A stretch of DNA of 64,000 nt from Streptomyces filamentosus (GCF_014654895.1 NZ_BNBE01000004.1:1-64000); one strand, 5' to 3'. Numbered from the stretch's first letter, positions 53,480-62,617 are shown. Notes: generated by a model not told the origin, from the letters alone. A program made the numbers and translations.

Positions 53480-53821
53480 TCACGTTTCGCCGGTGTCCCG
53501 TTCACCGTGGTCGTCGAGTGCGGCCAGGGCGTCGCTCCAGCGGGCGCGGCGCTCGGACTCCTGTTGGTCCCACCAGGGCGTGCCGCGTTCGCCGAGGGCG
53601 ACCTTCGCGGTGTGCACGCGGTCGCGGGCCGTGCGTTCGGCAGCCGTGTCCTGAGCACGGCGGGCCGCGGCGACGGCGCGCCGCGCGGCCATGAGGTGGG
53701 ACCGCAGCCGGGCTGCCACGTCCTCGGGCACGGCGGGGTCCGTGGCCCGCCAGCGCCGGCCGTCGATGATCACATACCGTCCGTCAGGGGTGCGGGCGGG
53801 CTCTCGCGCATCAGCGGTCAC
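53480..53821 (-). CDS. Conserved Streptomyces hypothetical protein
   Basis: 113 aa from a GTG (VTADAREPARTPDGRYVIID), with the pattern DGRRWRATDP and ALGERGTPWWDQQESERR seen in a soluble Streptomyces family often mis-annotated as a Tol transporter. It has no membrane segment and many Arg and Ala, and is likely helical. The function is unknown. Confidence 0.7.
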   Translation of the reverse strand: MTADAREPARTPDGRYVIIDGRRWRATDPAVPEDVAARLRSHLMAARRAVAAARRAQDTAAERTARDRVHTAKVALGERGTPWWDQQESERRARWSDALAALDDHGERDTGET

Positions 53822-53946
53822 CTCTCCACCCTGACAGACGCCCGCCCTCGCGGACCGCCGGCGCCACGCCGCTCCGACGCCGGGAAAGAGGGAAAGACGA
53901 AGGGGGCCTTCGGCGCGATCCAGGCGAGGCGCCGCATGATGGAGGT

Positions 53947-54375
53947 ATGCGCTCTCGGCCTGTGCTCGTCTACGACGGAGACTGCGGATTCTGCACGACG
54001 GCGGCAGACTTCGCCGAACGGCGTGTGCGGCCGCGCTGCGAGATCGTTCCGTGGCAGTTCACGGACCTCGATGCTCTTGGCGTCACGCCCGAGCGTGCCG
54101 CGTACGAGGTGCTGTGGGTGACGCCCTCGGGAGCGGTGGACGGCGGAGCGCGAGCCGTGGCGAAGGCCCTCCTGAGCGCGGGCGGCTTCTGGACACCTGT
54201 GGGCGCGGTGCTCCTGCTGCCTGGTGTGCGGTGGGGCGCCCGAGGCGTCTACCGGCTCATCGCGGCCCACCGACACCGGCTGCCCGGAGGAACTCCCGCC
54301 TGCTCCCTGCCCCCGCCGCCCCGGGTGACCGAGACCACCGTCTCCGTACGTCCAGGCAATGACACCAGCCGGTGA
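53947..54375 (+). CDS. DCC-family thiol-disulfide oxidoreductase-like protein (DUF393)
   Basis: 142 aa starting RPVLVYDGDCGFCTTAADFA; the DxxCxxC motif (D12-C13, C16) is the family signature. It has a thioredoxin-like fold with a hydrophobic C-terminal half (GAVLLLPGVRWGARGVYRLI). Members probably act in cytoplasmic thiol exchange, though none has a proven substrate. The length is usual. There is no operon partner. Confidence 0.88.
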   Translation: MRSRPVLVYDGDCGFCTTAADFAERRVRPRCEIVPWQFTDLDALGVTPERAAYEVLWVTPSGAVDGGARAVAKALLSAGGFWTPVGAVLLLPGVRWGARGVYRLIAAHRHRLPGGTPACSLPPPPRVTETTVSVRPGNDTSR

Positions 54376-54809
54376 ACCCGGGAAAGGCCCGTCCCCGGAA
54401 ACACGGGCGACAACCGACTAGCCCTGGTGGATCAGCAGCGTCCGGGCCTCCTTCATCGTCGCACCGCCGTCCCCACGGTCCGTGCAGGCGTCGCTTCGGT
54501 CGCAGCCGCAGCAGACCGCGCCGCTGGTCTCCCGACAACCCGCCGCCACGGACGGCGCCTGAACGGTGACCACCCCGGACGAAAGGCACCCGCGGGACCG
54601 GCAGGGAACAGGGCCGCAGCCCGTACGCCGGCCGAAATCGGCGCGAGGAGCAGATCAAGGCGAGGAACGAGGCCGACCGGAAGCGGGGCCGTCCCCGCTC
54701 GTCGGGGGGGCAGCACGTCGGCAGCGTCACCGCCCGATCGCCAGCGGCCGGCGCGTGGGAGACGATCCTGCGGCCCGTACAGGTCGGCGCCCGCCGGTCC
54801 GTGACTTCC
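54376..54809. other. No gene recognised
   Basis: Open frames on both strands are Arg/Pro-rich without conserved motifs. The right part is downstream of the membrane protein at 54810. Confidence 0.4.
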
Positions 54810-55139
54810 CTAGACCCAGTTCGCCCAGCCGAAGGCGAAGAGATAGGCCCGCCGACCTGCGTCCGATCCCCGGATGCCACGAAGGAACATCACCACCAGC
54901 GCGACAAGGAACAGAACAGCAAAGGATCCAGCCACCAGGGCTCCGACGACGGGTCCTGCAAACAGGCCGACGACCACACTCGCCACGACGACGATCCCGA
55001 GGCCGAAGTGCGCGGCCTGCAGATCGGCCCTGATGACCTCTCGCAGAGCTTTACGCGACGCCCGCGTATCGGAAACATAGCGTTCCCGCGCCGCCTCCGG
55101 ATCAGCGGTGGGCCCCTCAGGCCACTGTTCCATCGCCAT
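54810..55139 (-). CDS. Two-span membrane protein (109 aa)
   Basis: The soluble start (ADPEAARERYVSDTRASRKA, LREVIRADLQAAHFGLG) is followed by two spans (VVVASVVVGLFAGPVVGALV, AVLFLVALVVMFLRGIRG). ATG with GGGGG just upstream. It looks like a small holin-like or structural membrane protein. The family is not recognised. Confidence 0.65.
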   Translation of the reverse strand: MAMEQWPEGPTADPEAARERYVSDTRASRKALREVIRADLQAAHFGLGIVVVASVVVGLFAGPVVGALVAGSFAVLFLVALVVMFLRGIRGSDAGRRAYLFAFGWANWV

Positions 55140-55259
55140 CCCCCTATTCCGTGCGGACAGAGCCTAACCCCTGAGTCACGCGTCTCGCGGCGGTCAGCCG
55201 AGACGGCCCTGGGCAAGACCGCCGCGATCAGCGGGACGCCCCGAAAGTGAGGAGCGCTC

Positions 55260-55601
55260 ATGCGCGAGAACACCGTCGCCGCGCCGCGCGCCCCGATGGA
55301 GCCGGACGACGTCGCCGACGCCTTCGCCTGCCTCCGGACGATCCTCACCGCCGACATGGACACCGCCTGCGCGGTCGCCGACGACGCGGGCCCGGAGCTG
55401 GACCGGCTGCTCCTGGACGTCGTTGCGGGCACCTTCGTCCCCGTCACCGCCGCGGACGACCACGACGGGGAACTGTGCGAGCACTTCGTCCCCGTCCCCG
55501 CGCGAGCGCACTGGGCGGCGGGAGGCGGGCCTGGGCGTGCTGCTGTCCGGAGGCGGTCTCGGCGTCCTCGGCCGAACCGCGAGGTGGGGGCGCGGGGTTG
55601 A
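55260..55601 (+). CDS. Hypothetical protein (up to 113 aa)
   Basis: The first 80 residues are well composed (MRENTVAAPRAPMEPDDVAD, AFACLRTILTADMDTA, LLLDVVAGTFVPVTAADDHD, CEHFVPV). The last 30 turn Arg-rich, suggesting a late frameshift or a run into non-coding DNA. GAGGAG precedes the ATG by six bases, supporting the start. The function is unknown. Confidence 0.5.
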   Translation: MRENTVAAPRAPMEPDDVADAFACLRTILTADMDTACAVADDAGPELDRLLLDVVAGTFVPVTAADDHDGELCEHFVPVPARAHWAAGGGPGRAAVRRRSRRPRPNREVGARG

Positions 55602-55875
55602 AGCGGGAGTTCGGGGGCACCCTCGACTCCGTGGCCACTGGGGGCGTGTCCTCGTCGCGGCGCCGGTCGGGGGCACGGTTGTCGGCGGAGAGGGGCACGG
55701 TTGTCGGCGGAGTCGGGAGCGAGGTCACGTTCGACGCGGCCTCCCCGGTGTGTGGCCGCGGGAGCAGGGGCGTCGTCGGTGACGGAGGCTGTTCCTGCGT
55801 ACGGGGGCAGCGGCCATCGCTGCCCGGGCCGGCCCGGGCGGGGAAATGAAGAACCAGGAGATCGAGGAGGAAGTC
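55602..55875. other. No gene recognised
   Basis: Nothing identified except the GAGGAGG ribosome site at the right end. Confidence 0.4.
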
Positions 55876-55995
55876 GTGACGGAGCAGGCCGCGATCTGGT
55901 TTCCGAGCGGCACCGGCGGCATCACGCTGCTGGCCGTGGCCGTTCTGGTGATTCTGGCGGGCGTAGCCATGGGGCGGTCGAGGAGGCGCCGGTAG
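55876..55995 (+). CDS. 39-aa single-span Arg-tailed microprotein
   Basis: From GTG 55876 with GGAGGAAGTC just upstream: VTEQAAIWFPSGTGGITLLA, a span AVAVLVILAGVAMG, then RSRRRR. An earlier ATG at 55846 would add ten residues. It has the same layout as 28509-28640 and 61530-61655. Function unknown. Confidence 0.6.
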   Translation: MTEQAAIWFPSGTGGITLLAVAVLVILAGVAMGRSRRRR

Positions 55996-56119
55996 GCATG
56001 GCGGCCCTGGCCCCCGGCGGATGGGGGCGGTGGGCCTCGTGTTCCGGTGTCCGGCCGCGCTCCCGTACGCGTTCGCTGCCGTCGGGCGCGGGGCGGGCGT
56101 TCGGGGCGGCAGGGGGCGC

Positions 56120-57305
56120 TCACCGACGGGTGCCGTCGGTGGTGGGATGCCATTCGGCCAGGACGATGGTGGCGTCGTCCTGCAGGCGGCCGTGGTGGTG
56201 GTCGAGGAGGGTGTGGACGAGGCGGCGCAGGGCTTCGGGGGCGGGTTCGCCGGCGGCCAGCGCCCGGGTGACGAAGTCGACGAGCCGCTCTTCGCCGAAC
56301 AGCAGGCCGGAGGCCGAGCGGGCCTCGGTGACGCCGTCGGTGTGGAACGCCGGGTTCCAGCTGGGCCTCGTGCACGGTGCGGGAGCGGGCGTGGTCCGGG
56401 CCGAGTCCCAGCGGCAGCTCGCCGTGGGATTCCAGGGCTCCCGGGACGACGCGGTGGGCGCGGATCAGCAGCGGGGGCGGGTGGCCGGCGTTCACCCAGG
56501 ACAGCTGTCCGGTCTCCAGATGGAGGTGCGCGAAGACACCGGTGAGCAGTCCGTCGGGCTGCCAGCGGTGCAGGTCCTCGTCGATCCGGGCGGTGATGTC
56601 GGTCAGGGAGCCGCCCGCGCGGCGGACGGAGCGGCAGCCGGCCAGCGCGACGGCGGAGGCCAGTCCCGCGGCGAGGTCGTGGCCCATCGCGTCGACCACC
56701 GTCACGTGCAGGCGGCCGTCGTCCAGGCCGTGGTCGAAGGCGTCCCCGCCGATCTCGTAGGCCGGCTCCAGCGCGGCCGTGGAGGTGACCGTGTCGGTGC
56801 CGAGCGTGCGCGGCGGGAGGAACGCCCACACCATCTCCGCGGCGGTGGTCATCGGGCGCCGGCGCGCGGTGCGGCTGAACAGGTCGCTGAACCCGCTCTT
56901 GGACACCAACGTCAGCGCGGTGACCGCCGCCAGGTGCCGGGCCCAGTCCAGCGTGGCGGGCGTGACCTGTTCGGCGGTCACCCGCAGCACCCCGATCCGC
57001 GCGATGCCGTCGACCAGCGGCAGCCACACCGCCGGCGGCCGGGAGCGCGACAAGCGCGGCGACATCGTCCGGTACGCCCAGCCGGCCACCGTGCCCTCGA
57101 TCGCCGGCGTTTCGCCGCCGTCGTCCACGCCCGGGCGGGGCAGCGGCACCAGCTCGTCCTCCTGCACGTCCGCCAGGTAGACGGTCGCCGACAGCATCCC
57201 CAGCCGGCGGGCCGTCTCCTCGACGAGCCGCGGCACCTGCAGCGGAGCCGTGGTGTGCGACCGCTCCAGGAACACGGCCAGCGCGGCCCCGGGGTCCTCC
57301 GTCAT
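56120..57305 (-). pseudogene. GAF-SpoIIE (PP2C) phosphatase with a small deletion
   Basis: The N-terminal GAF-like part (VEETARRLGMLSATVYLADV, GTVAGWAYRTMSPR) precedes a SpoIIE phosphatase with EPAYEIGGDAFDHGLDDGRL, HVTVVDAMGHDLAAGLASAV and LETGQLSWVNAGHPPPLLIR; the Asp residues of the metal site are kept. Near 56350 a gap of about 10 bases shifts the frame after HEAQLEPG. The rest, FHTDGVTEARSASGLLFGEE to LQDDATIVLAEWHP, ends at 56120. It would act on a STAS-type antagonist. Confidence 0.8.
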
Positions 57306-57586
57306 CGCACCGGCCCTTCCGCCGCCTCGGTCCCCCGCCTTCGAGTCTGGATCCGGTCCGGTCCTGGCGCACGGCGGCTGGTGCCGGCCCGAGGCTCCTC
57401 GCGTGCCGGGACGGCCCCGGGCCGGGCTGCTGCCCCTGCGGTCGCCGGGAGAGGGCCCCCGCATCGCGGGCCGGTACGGGCGACGCTTGCTGTTTCCTGA
57501 CCGGCCGCGGGTCCTCCGCCCGTGTCCGGACCGCCGCGAGCGCTTGTGGTCGCGGGCTGCCTGTCGGCCTGGGGCGCCGGGCAGCG
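57306..57586. other. No gene recognised
   Basis: Short region between the phosphatase start and the propeller gene's stop. Nothing identified. Confidence 0.5.
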
Positions 57587-59641
57587 TCAGGTGAGGCGGA
57601 GGGCCCGGAGGTCACCGCCGCGCGTGACGAAGTACAAGACCCCGTCGGTGACCGTGGGAGTCCCTTGGAGATCGACGTCCCACAGCGCGTCCTGGTAACG
57701 GACCGACAGCGGTCTGCCGGTGCCGATGTTCCAGGCATGCAGCCGGCCGGTCCGGTCGGCCGCCCAGACCGTGTCGCCCACCAGGTGGGGCGTGCTGACG
57801 AATGCCCCCTTGCCGACGCCGGCCTTGGGCCAGGCCGGTTCGCCGGTCCGCGTGTGGAGGGCGGTGACGCGCCCTGGGGTGTGGCCGGCGACAAGAACCA
57901 GGTCCTGGGCGACGACGGGCGGCACGGTGACGCGCGTGCCCACACGCACGGTCCACTTTCGGGTGCCTGTGGTGGCGTCGATCGCGTGGACGGTGCCGTC
58001 TCGGGTGGTGAGGTAGACCGTGTCGCCCGCCGCGACGGGCTTGGCGACCGGCGCGTCGGGCAGGGAACGGTCCCAGCGCCGGACACCGCTTGCGGTGTCG
58101 AGTGCGGTGAGGCGGTGTCCGGCGGCTGCGTGACGCACGAGGTGGACCGCCTGCTCCGTCGCCGTCCACTGCTCGATGCCGGGCAGGGTGACGGGTCGCG
58201 GCCAGCGTGGCGTCCCCGTGTCGACGTCCAGGGCCAGCACCTGGCCGGGCCCGGCGCCGGGCGGCTGCGCGTCCGCTTCGAGGACGGCGACGAGGGCACT
58301 GCCGGCCATCTGGACGGGCGCAGTGACCAGAGTGCCGGTCGGCGCGGTCCACAGGCGGGTCGCAGAGGCGGTGTCGGTGGCGTGGAGGCGGCCGCGGGCG
58401 TCGGGGGCATACAGGGTGCCGCGGTGGTGGACGGCTAGTCCGTCGACGATCTGTCCGGGCAGCGGTGACCTCTTGTTGCCGGTCCGCAGGTCGCGCGGGA
58501 GGGGGTACCGGTCCTTGTCCGCGACGTAGACCGCGCCACCGCCGACGGCGGGCCGTCCGCGGTAGGCGGTGTGCTTGGTCCACAGGGCGGCACCGGTCAG
58601 GGCGTCGAAGGCGGACATCCGGTAGCCGTGGCGGACGACGACGGTGCCCTCGCAGACCTGGGGCTGTTCGGCTCCGGGCAGCAAGTGCCGTTTGGGCGGC
58701 CACAGCTCACGCGGCGGCCCGATCCGTGCCGCGGTGCGGCGCTGCGGGGCGACGGCCTCAGAGGGCTTGCTCGGCGCCGTCGTCACGGGGGCAGCGGGCT
58801 CGGGGAGCAGCACGATGCCGTCGCGGAGGCCGGGAAGGCCCTGGAGGTCGGCGAGGAGCGTCTGCCGGTTCACCGTGGCGCCGGCGGGCGCGTACGTGCC
58901 CGCTTTCTCGACCAGCGCGGAGAACAGGGCGTCGCCTTCGGCGGGGGTCCCCGACGGTGTCAGGTGCTGCAGGCGGCCGACCGAGTGGGAGCGGTCCTCC
59001 TTCCGGGTTCCCTCGAGGCGCAGTTCCACCACGGACAGTCGGGAGAGCAGGCGCCAGGTCACCTCCGCCTGGTCGGCGCCCCCGTCGGGCGCACCCTGGT
59101 GGAGGGCTGCGGCGACCAGGGCGTCGAGCTGGTCGAGGCGTCCCAGGACGGCTCGGCCGGGGCGCCCGGGTTCGGTCATGCGGGCGCGGAAGCGGGAGTT
59201 GCTGCCCGTCGCGGCCGCGGCGAGAGCCAGTTCGGCGAGCTGGTGCGCGGGGACGCTGACGGAGGCGACAGCGAGGGCGAGGCTCCAGCGGCGGCTTTGG
59301 AGCAGGGGCCAGCGGGCCGCGACCGTGGTCAGGTAAGAGCTGATGAGGCGGACGGAGTCGCTGTCGGCTGCGGTGAGCTTGGGGCGGCGGCGGACGCCGA
59401 TCGACAGGCGGTGCCGCGCCCCGCCGGGGGCGAGTCCGGTGACGTGGATGTCGTCCACGTCGTCGACGGCCTTCGCCTGGAAGCGGACGTCGGTCGGCGT
59501 GACGTGGTCCCCCAGAGCCGGGACCGGGGTTTCGGTGAGCAGATGGGACAGCAGCACTGCACCGTACAGGTGTTCCAGCACGGTCCCGCCGCCGCCGGTC
59601 GAATAAGGAGTGGCTCCCCGCCTCGTCGTCCTGCCGTTCAT
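57587..59641 (-). CDS. Nuclease-like N-domain fused to a PQQ-type beta-propeller
   Basis: 684 aa. Residues 1-270 start ATPYSTGGGGTVLEHLYGAV and contain VRFQAKAVDDVDDIHVTG and RLSIGVRRRPKL. That is the layout of the N-terminal domain that elsewhere precedes STAND NTPases in Streptomyces and resembles Cap4/DUF4297 nucleases (E, then DD, then a K/R-type strand; here R replaces K). After a Pro/Ala linker, residues 320-684 form PQQ-like propeller blades (ALTGAALWTKHTAYRGRPAV, TGTRKWTVRVGTRVTVPP, GEPAWPKAGVGKGAFVSTPH). No NTPase domain lies between. ATG 59641 is chosen; further ATGs are upstream. Defence function is inferred. Confidence 0.7.
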   Translation of the reverse strand: MNGRTTRRGATPYSTGGGGTVLEHLYGAVLLSHLLTETPVPALGDHVTPTDVRFQAKAVDDVDDIHVTGLAPGGARHRLSIGVRRRPKLTAADSDSVRLISSYLTTVAARWPLLQSRRWSLALAVASVSVPAHQLAELALAAAATGSNSRFRARMTEPGRPGRAVLGRLDQLDALVAAALHQGAPDGGADQAEVTWRLLSRLSVVELRLEGTRKEDRSHSVGRLQHLTPSGTPAEGDALFSALVEKAGTYAPAGATVNRQTLLADLQGLPGLRDGIVLLPEPAAPVTTAPSKPSEAVAPQRRTAARIGPPRELWPPKRHLLPGAEQPQVCEGTVVVRHGYRMSAFDALTGAALWTKHTAYRGRPAVGGGAVYVADKDRYPLPRDLRTGNKRSPLPGQIVDGLAVHHRGTLYAPDARGRLHATDTASATRLWTAPTGTLVTAPVQMAGSALVAVLEADAQPPGAGPGQVLALDVDTGTPRWPRPVTLPGIEQWTATEQAVHLVRHAAAGHRLTALDTASGVRRWDRSLPDAPVAKPVAAGDTVYLTTRDGTVHAIDATTGTRKWTVRVGTRVTVPPVVAQDLVLVAGHTPGRVTALHTRTGEPAWPKAGVGKGAFVSTPHLVGDTVWAADRTGRLHAWNIGTGRPLSVRYQDALWDVDLQGTPTVTDGVLYFVTRGGDLRALRLT

Positions 59642-60561
59642 CGCCTCACCCGTGCGTGGAGAAGTCCGGACAGCATACCGAGCCACGGGGACGCCGAGTC
59701 CGGCATCGCGCGGGGCGCCGGGAGGCGTGGGCCGGGCCCGTGACAAGAGCCGGCCTGGGGCCGACTCCGAAGCCACTCAATGGTGTTGCCGAGGTGATGC
59801 GCGTGCCGGGCGGGCGCGGGTACCGTCCGGGCCACTTCTCCCAGAAGGGGCAGGCCGTACCGTTCTCCCCTCGACCGAGACGCCGTGGAGGCTCACCGAT
59901 TCGCCCCGCGTCGTCCGCTCGGTGTGCTCGCCGGGTTCCTCGGGTGCGGTGTCCCGTCGCAGCCGGACGCCGTGCTGGAAGAGGTGGGACCCGATGCTCC
60001 CCCGGGCGGCACTCCTTCTGGGTGCTTCGTCGCGGTGCGCCCGCGTCGCCTCGTACCGGTCGGGCGGGGACTCGGGTCTGTCCGGTGGGCGGCGACGGTG
60101 CAGCATCCTCCGCAGAGGCGGCGGATGATGTGGACAGCGAGGTACGGGCCGCTTCCGGAGCCGCGCCGCATCGTGTCGTGTCGTGTCGTGTCGTGTCGTG
60201 TCGTGTCGTGTCGGGGCGAACGCGGTCCAGGACGAGGAGGACGCCGGATGGCTCGTTGGTCCCACCGAAGTCGTCGTGGTGGTCGTGTCGTGGCCGCTGT
60301 CGGCGAGGGCGGCGCCGGCGATGCCCTCCGGGTCGCCGGAGTGTGCGCCGACTGCTTCCCGTCGGTTGCGCCCGGGCGCAGGTGCACAGCCGATGCAGGG
60401 TGTCCGCCGGTCTCGCTGCCCTGCTCCGGCGCCTGGGCGCGGCCCCACGTCGGCACCGATGTCTTCGGCGACGTGGAGACCGGCCGCGCGAAGGCATCGG
60501 GGCCGGGGTCTTGGGGCCGTCACACGGGTGGCGCGGGCGGATGCCGGGATTCGTCGAGGGT
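59642..60561. repeat. No gene; TCGTG pentamer array at 60171-60210
   Basis: Eight perfect TCGTG units occupy 60171-60210. The other strand is open and would read RHDTT repeats, but no start or protein motif supports a gene. Nothing else is recognised in this 0.9 kb. Confidence 0.6.
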
Positions 60562-60834
60562 TCAGAGGGCTCGGACCAGCATCCAGGTGGCCACGGCCAG
60601 AAAGATCACTCCGGTGATGCGTTGCACGGCGTATCCCTTTCCTGTGGGCTCGGTGGCGCCCGGATCCTTCACCCACCCCTTCTGCAGGCGGGCGTTGGCT
60701 CTCCACAGCAACTGCGGTCGTACGACCTGGATCAGGCCGAGGACCAGGAAGAGGCACAGGAGCGGTATCAGAAGGGCGCTGCTGGTACCGGAAGCGGTCT
60801 GGGTCAGCGTGTCGGGGTTCATGGAGCCCCGCAT
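60562..60834 (-). CDS. Small two-span membrane protein (DUF6199-like)
   Basis: 90 aa: span SALLIPLLCLFLVLGLIQVV, a short basic loop (RPQLLWRANARLQKGWVKDP), and span ITGVIFLAVATWMLVRAL. The RLQKGWVKDP loop recalls DUF6199-type proteins. ATG 60834 or 60822 (MNPDTLTQ) could be the start. Function unknown. Confidence 0.7.
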   Translation of the reverse strand: MRGSMNPDTLTQTASGTSSALLIPLLCLFLVLGLIQVVRPQLLWRANARLQKGWVKDPGATEPTGKGYAVQRITGVIFLAVATWMLVRAL

Positions 60835-60858
60835 GCCCTGGCTTCCCGTCAGAAAACG

Positions 60859-60880
60859 GCCGGGCCCCGGAGCGGGCCCG
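60859..60880 (-). terminator. Short GC hairpin
   Basis: CCGGGCCC and GGGCCCGG form an 8-bp stem downstream of the 94-aa membrane gene's stop at 60928. It is a plausible terminator. Confidence 0.5.
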
Positions 60881-60927
60881 GGGCCGGATGCGGAAGGCTG
60901 GAGGAGGCGCTGTGGCGGGGAGGGGGG

Positions 60928-61212
60928 TCAGGCACCGACGTGTCCTGGGGTGACGGCCCGTCGGGGTGCGGCGTGACGGGCCGGCCGATGGCCCCGGGCG
61001 GACCGCAGTCGCGACAGCCAGACGGAGGTGGTGGCAAGCAGGCCGGTGAAGACCGACAGCAGGAGGAGAGAGACCCACATCTGCCGGCTCCCGGGGTGTG
61101 TCCATCCCGACCAGGCCCCGGCGGACGCCCACAGGAGGACGCCCGCGGTGTAGAAGGAGCGGATCCGGCGGAGTTCGCGTACGGCCCGCAGGGACGTGAG
61201 GTGTGTGCTCAT
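60928..61212 (-). CDS. Two-span membrane protein (94 aa)
   Basis: From ATG 61212: a basic start (RAVRELRRIRSF), spans YTAGVLLWASAGAWSG and MWVSLLLLSVFTGLLATTSV, and a long basic tail (RLRSARGHRPARHAAPRRA). A weak ribosome site leaves the start uncertain. It lies next to the 90-aa protein; both may be small envelope proteins. Confidence 0.6.
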   Translation of the reverse strand: MSTHLTSLRAVRELRRIRSFYTAGVLLWASAGAWSGWTHPGSRQMWVSLLLLSVFTGLLATTSVWLSRLRSARGHRPARHAAPRRAVTPGHVGA

Positions 61213-61529
61213 CGGTGCCATGCCGGCCCGTCTACCCCGTGGATCGCGATCCATCGGCGGGAGGGGGACACGGGGCCGGAGGGGCGTCCACGGCACATCC
61301 TTATTGCAGGTCCACGGGCAGCCGGGCGCCGCCCACGGCCGGACCGACCACCGCCCCGGCTGGAGGGATTCGGGTGGGCGATGGTCGCTCCACAGCTCGA
61401 AAGCGCTCCGGCCGGTGCCGGTTCCGCCCAACGGTCGCCCCGGGCCGGGGCCGGTATCGGTGAAGTCCGGTGACTCCCTCGTGCACGAATTAGGACGCCT
61501 GTCGAGACGGACGGGCTGGATTCCGGTCT
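61213..61529. other. No gene recognised
   Basis: Only non-coding open frames; nothing identified. Confidence 0.45.
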
Positions 61530-61655
61530 TCATCTCCTACGGACCTTCGTCATGAAGAACGCCCCTCCTACGATGGCGATCAGAACGATGGCGATGATCC
61601 AGAAGGGCGGAGAGCCCTGCCCTGCCCCTTTGGCCAAGAGCTGTACGTGCGACAT
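61530..61655 (-). CDS. 41-aa single-span Arg-tailed microprotein
   Basis: MSHVQLLAKGAGQGSPPF, a span WIIAIVLIAIVGGAFFM, then TKVRRR. GAGAAGG lies just before the ATG. It has the same layout as the 43-aa gene at 28509 and the 39-aa gene at 55876. Function unknown. Confidence 0.6.
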   Translation of the reverse strand: MSHVQLLAKGAGQGSPPFWIIAIVLIAIVGGAFFMTKVRRR

Positions 61656-61924
61656 GCCTTCTCCGATCCGGCCGTAGCGGCTGTGTGTGGCGGTCAGCCG
61701 AGTACCGGAGGCACGCATACCCTGTGAACCCTTGCGACTTCGGTGGCAGACACGCCGATTCCGCCGACGCAGGCCGGCGAGGCTCGGAGGCTGGGGCTGG
61801 ACAGCTCCCCTCCGGAGCACCGCTCCGGCCGTTTCGGTACCCCGGGGCAGAGAGTGATCGGGTTCGTGTTGCCGTAGACCCGCCAAGCGCCTTCGGCGGC
61901 CGAGGCGGGCCCGGCCGTCGCCAG
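61656..61924. other. No gene recognised
   Basis: Nothing identified between the microprotein and repeat copy E. Confidence 0.4.
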
Positions 61925-62060
61925 GCCCGGTCCGAGGGCAGCAAAGACGTTGCACTCCGCTCCGTCGCACCGCCCTCCCCCACACGCCGGACACACCCGC
62001 CGTCTCAGCCGACTTCTCGCGGCTGCCCGGCAAGAGGGCGAGGCCATTGCGCGTGCGCCT
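61925..62060 (-). repeat. 3'-end module, copy E
   Basis: The conserved block is present (TTGCACTCCGCTCCGTCGCACCG, then ACACACCCGCCGTCTCAGCC) but without an obvious hairpin. It overlaps the 3' end of the gene at 62005. Confidence 0.65.
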
Positions 62061-62546
62061 GGCATACGTAGGCACGGGCGGTGTGGGGCTCATCGTCCCG
62101 GACCGGATGTGAGGCCCACAACGGTCCGGAGGCGTAGACGCCGTCGGTGCTCACGTCGAAGGCGCACAGCGCCGCCACGGTGGTGTCGGCGCGGGCCAGG
62201 GCCCGTTCGGCCCGGGTGAGAGTGGCGTCGCAGCTCAGCTGGTCGAGCTCGGTGGTGCCGGCGGGGCGGCCGGCGAGCACTGCCCTGCGCAGCAGGAGCA
62301 GTCGGCGGTCCATCGGGTCCGGGCGGCGTCGCCGACCGCCTCCGCCGCTGCGGTCGCCGTGTCGAGGTCGGCTTCCAGGGCGGTGAGGGCGTCGTCCTCT
62401 TCGTGCTCGGGCGGGGGCTGTGTGGTAGGCGGTGCGGTAGCCGGGGGCCGGTGAGGGTGAGGTGTCGTACGGCGGCCGGATTCTCCGGCGCGTCGCGGGC
62501 CGGTCCGCCCGGACCTGTCCAGCGCCCCCGCTGGTACTCCCCTCAC
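62005..62546 (-). pseudogene. Conserved hypothetical protein with one frameshift
   Basis: One frame gives EHEEDDALTALEADLDTATA then AAEAVGDAA; another continues DRRLLLLRRAVLAGRPAGTT, LTRAERALARADTTVAALCA and FDVSTDGVYASGPLWASHPV to the stop at 62005. The join lies near 62315. The C-terminal half is strongly conserved-looking; the N-terminal 60 residues are Pro/Arg-rich. The final residues fall inside repeat copy E. Start uncertain. Confidence 0.55.
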
Positions 62547-62617
62547 CCGGCCGGGGTGTTCCGGGTCCCGCCTCGGGCTCGGCGGGCGACCGTCCGCTCC
62601 GTGCGCCCCGACCTGCG

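Noticed and set aside
55444..58410. A 988-codon minus frame
   Set aside because: It is a shadow of the propeller and phosphatase genes. No domain or ribosome site supports it.
59642..60497. A gene encoding RHDTT repeats
   Set aside because: No start, ribosome site or conserved motif; the repeat itself explains the open frame.
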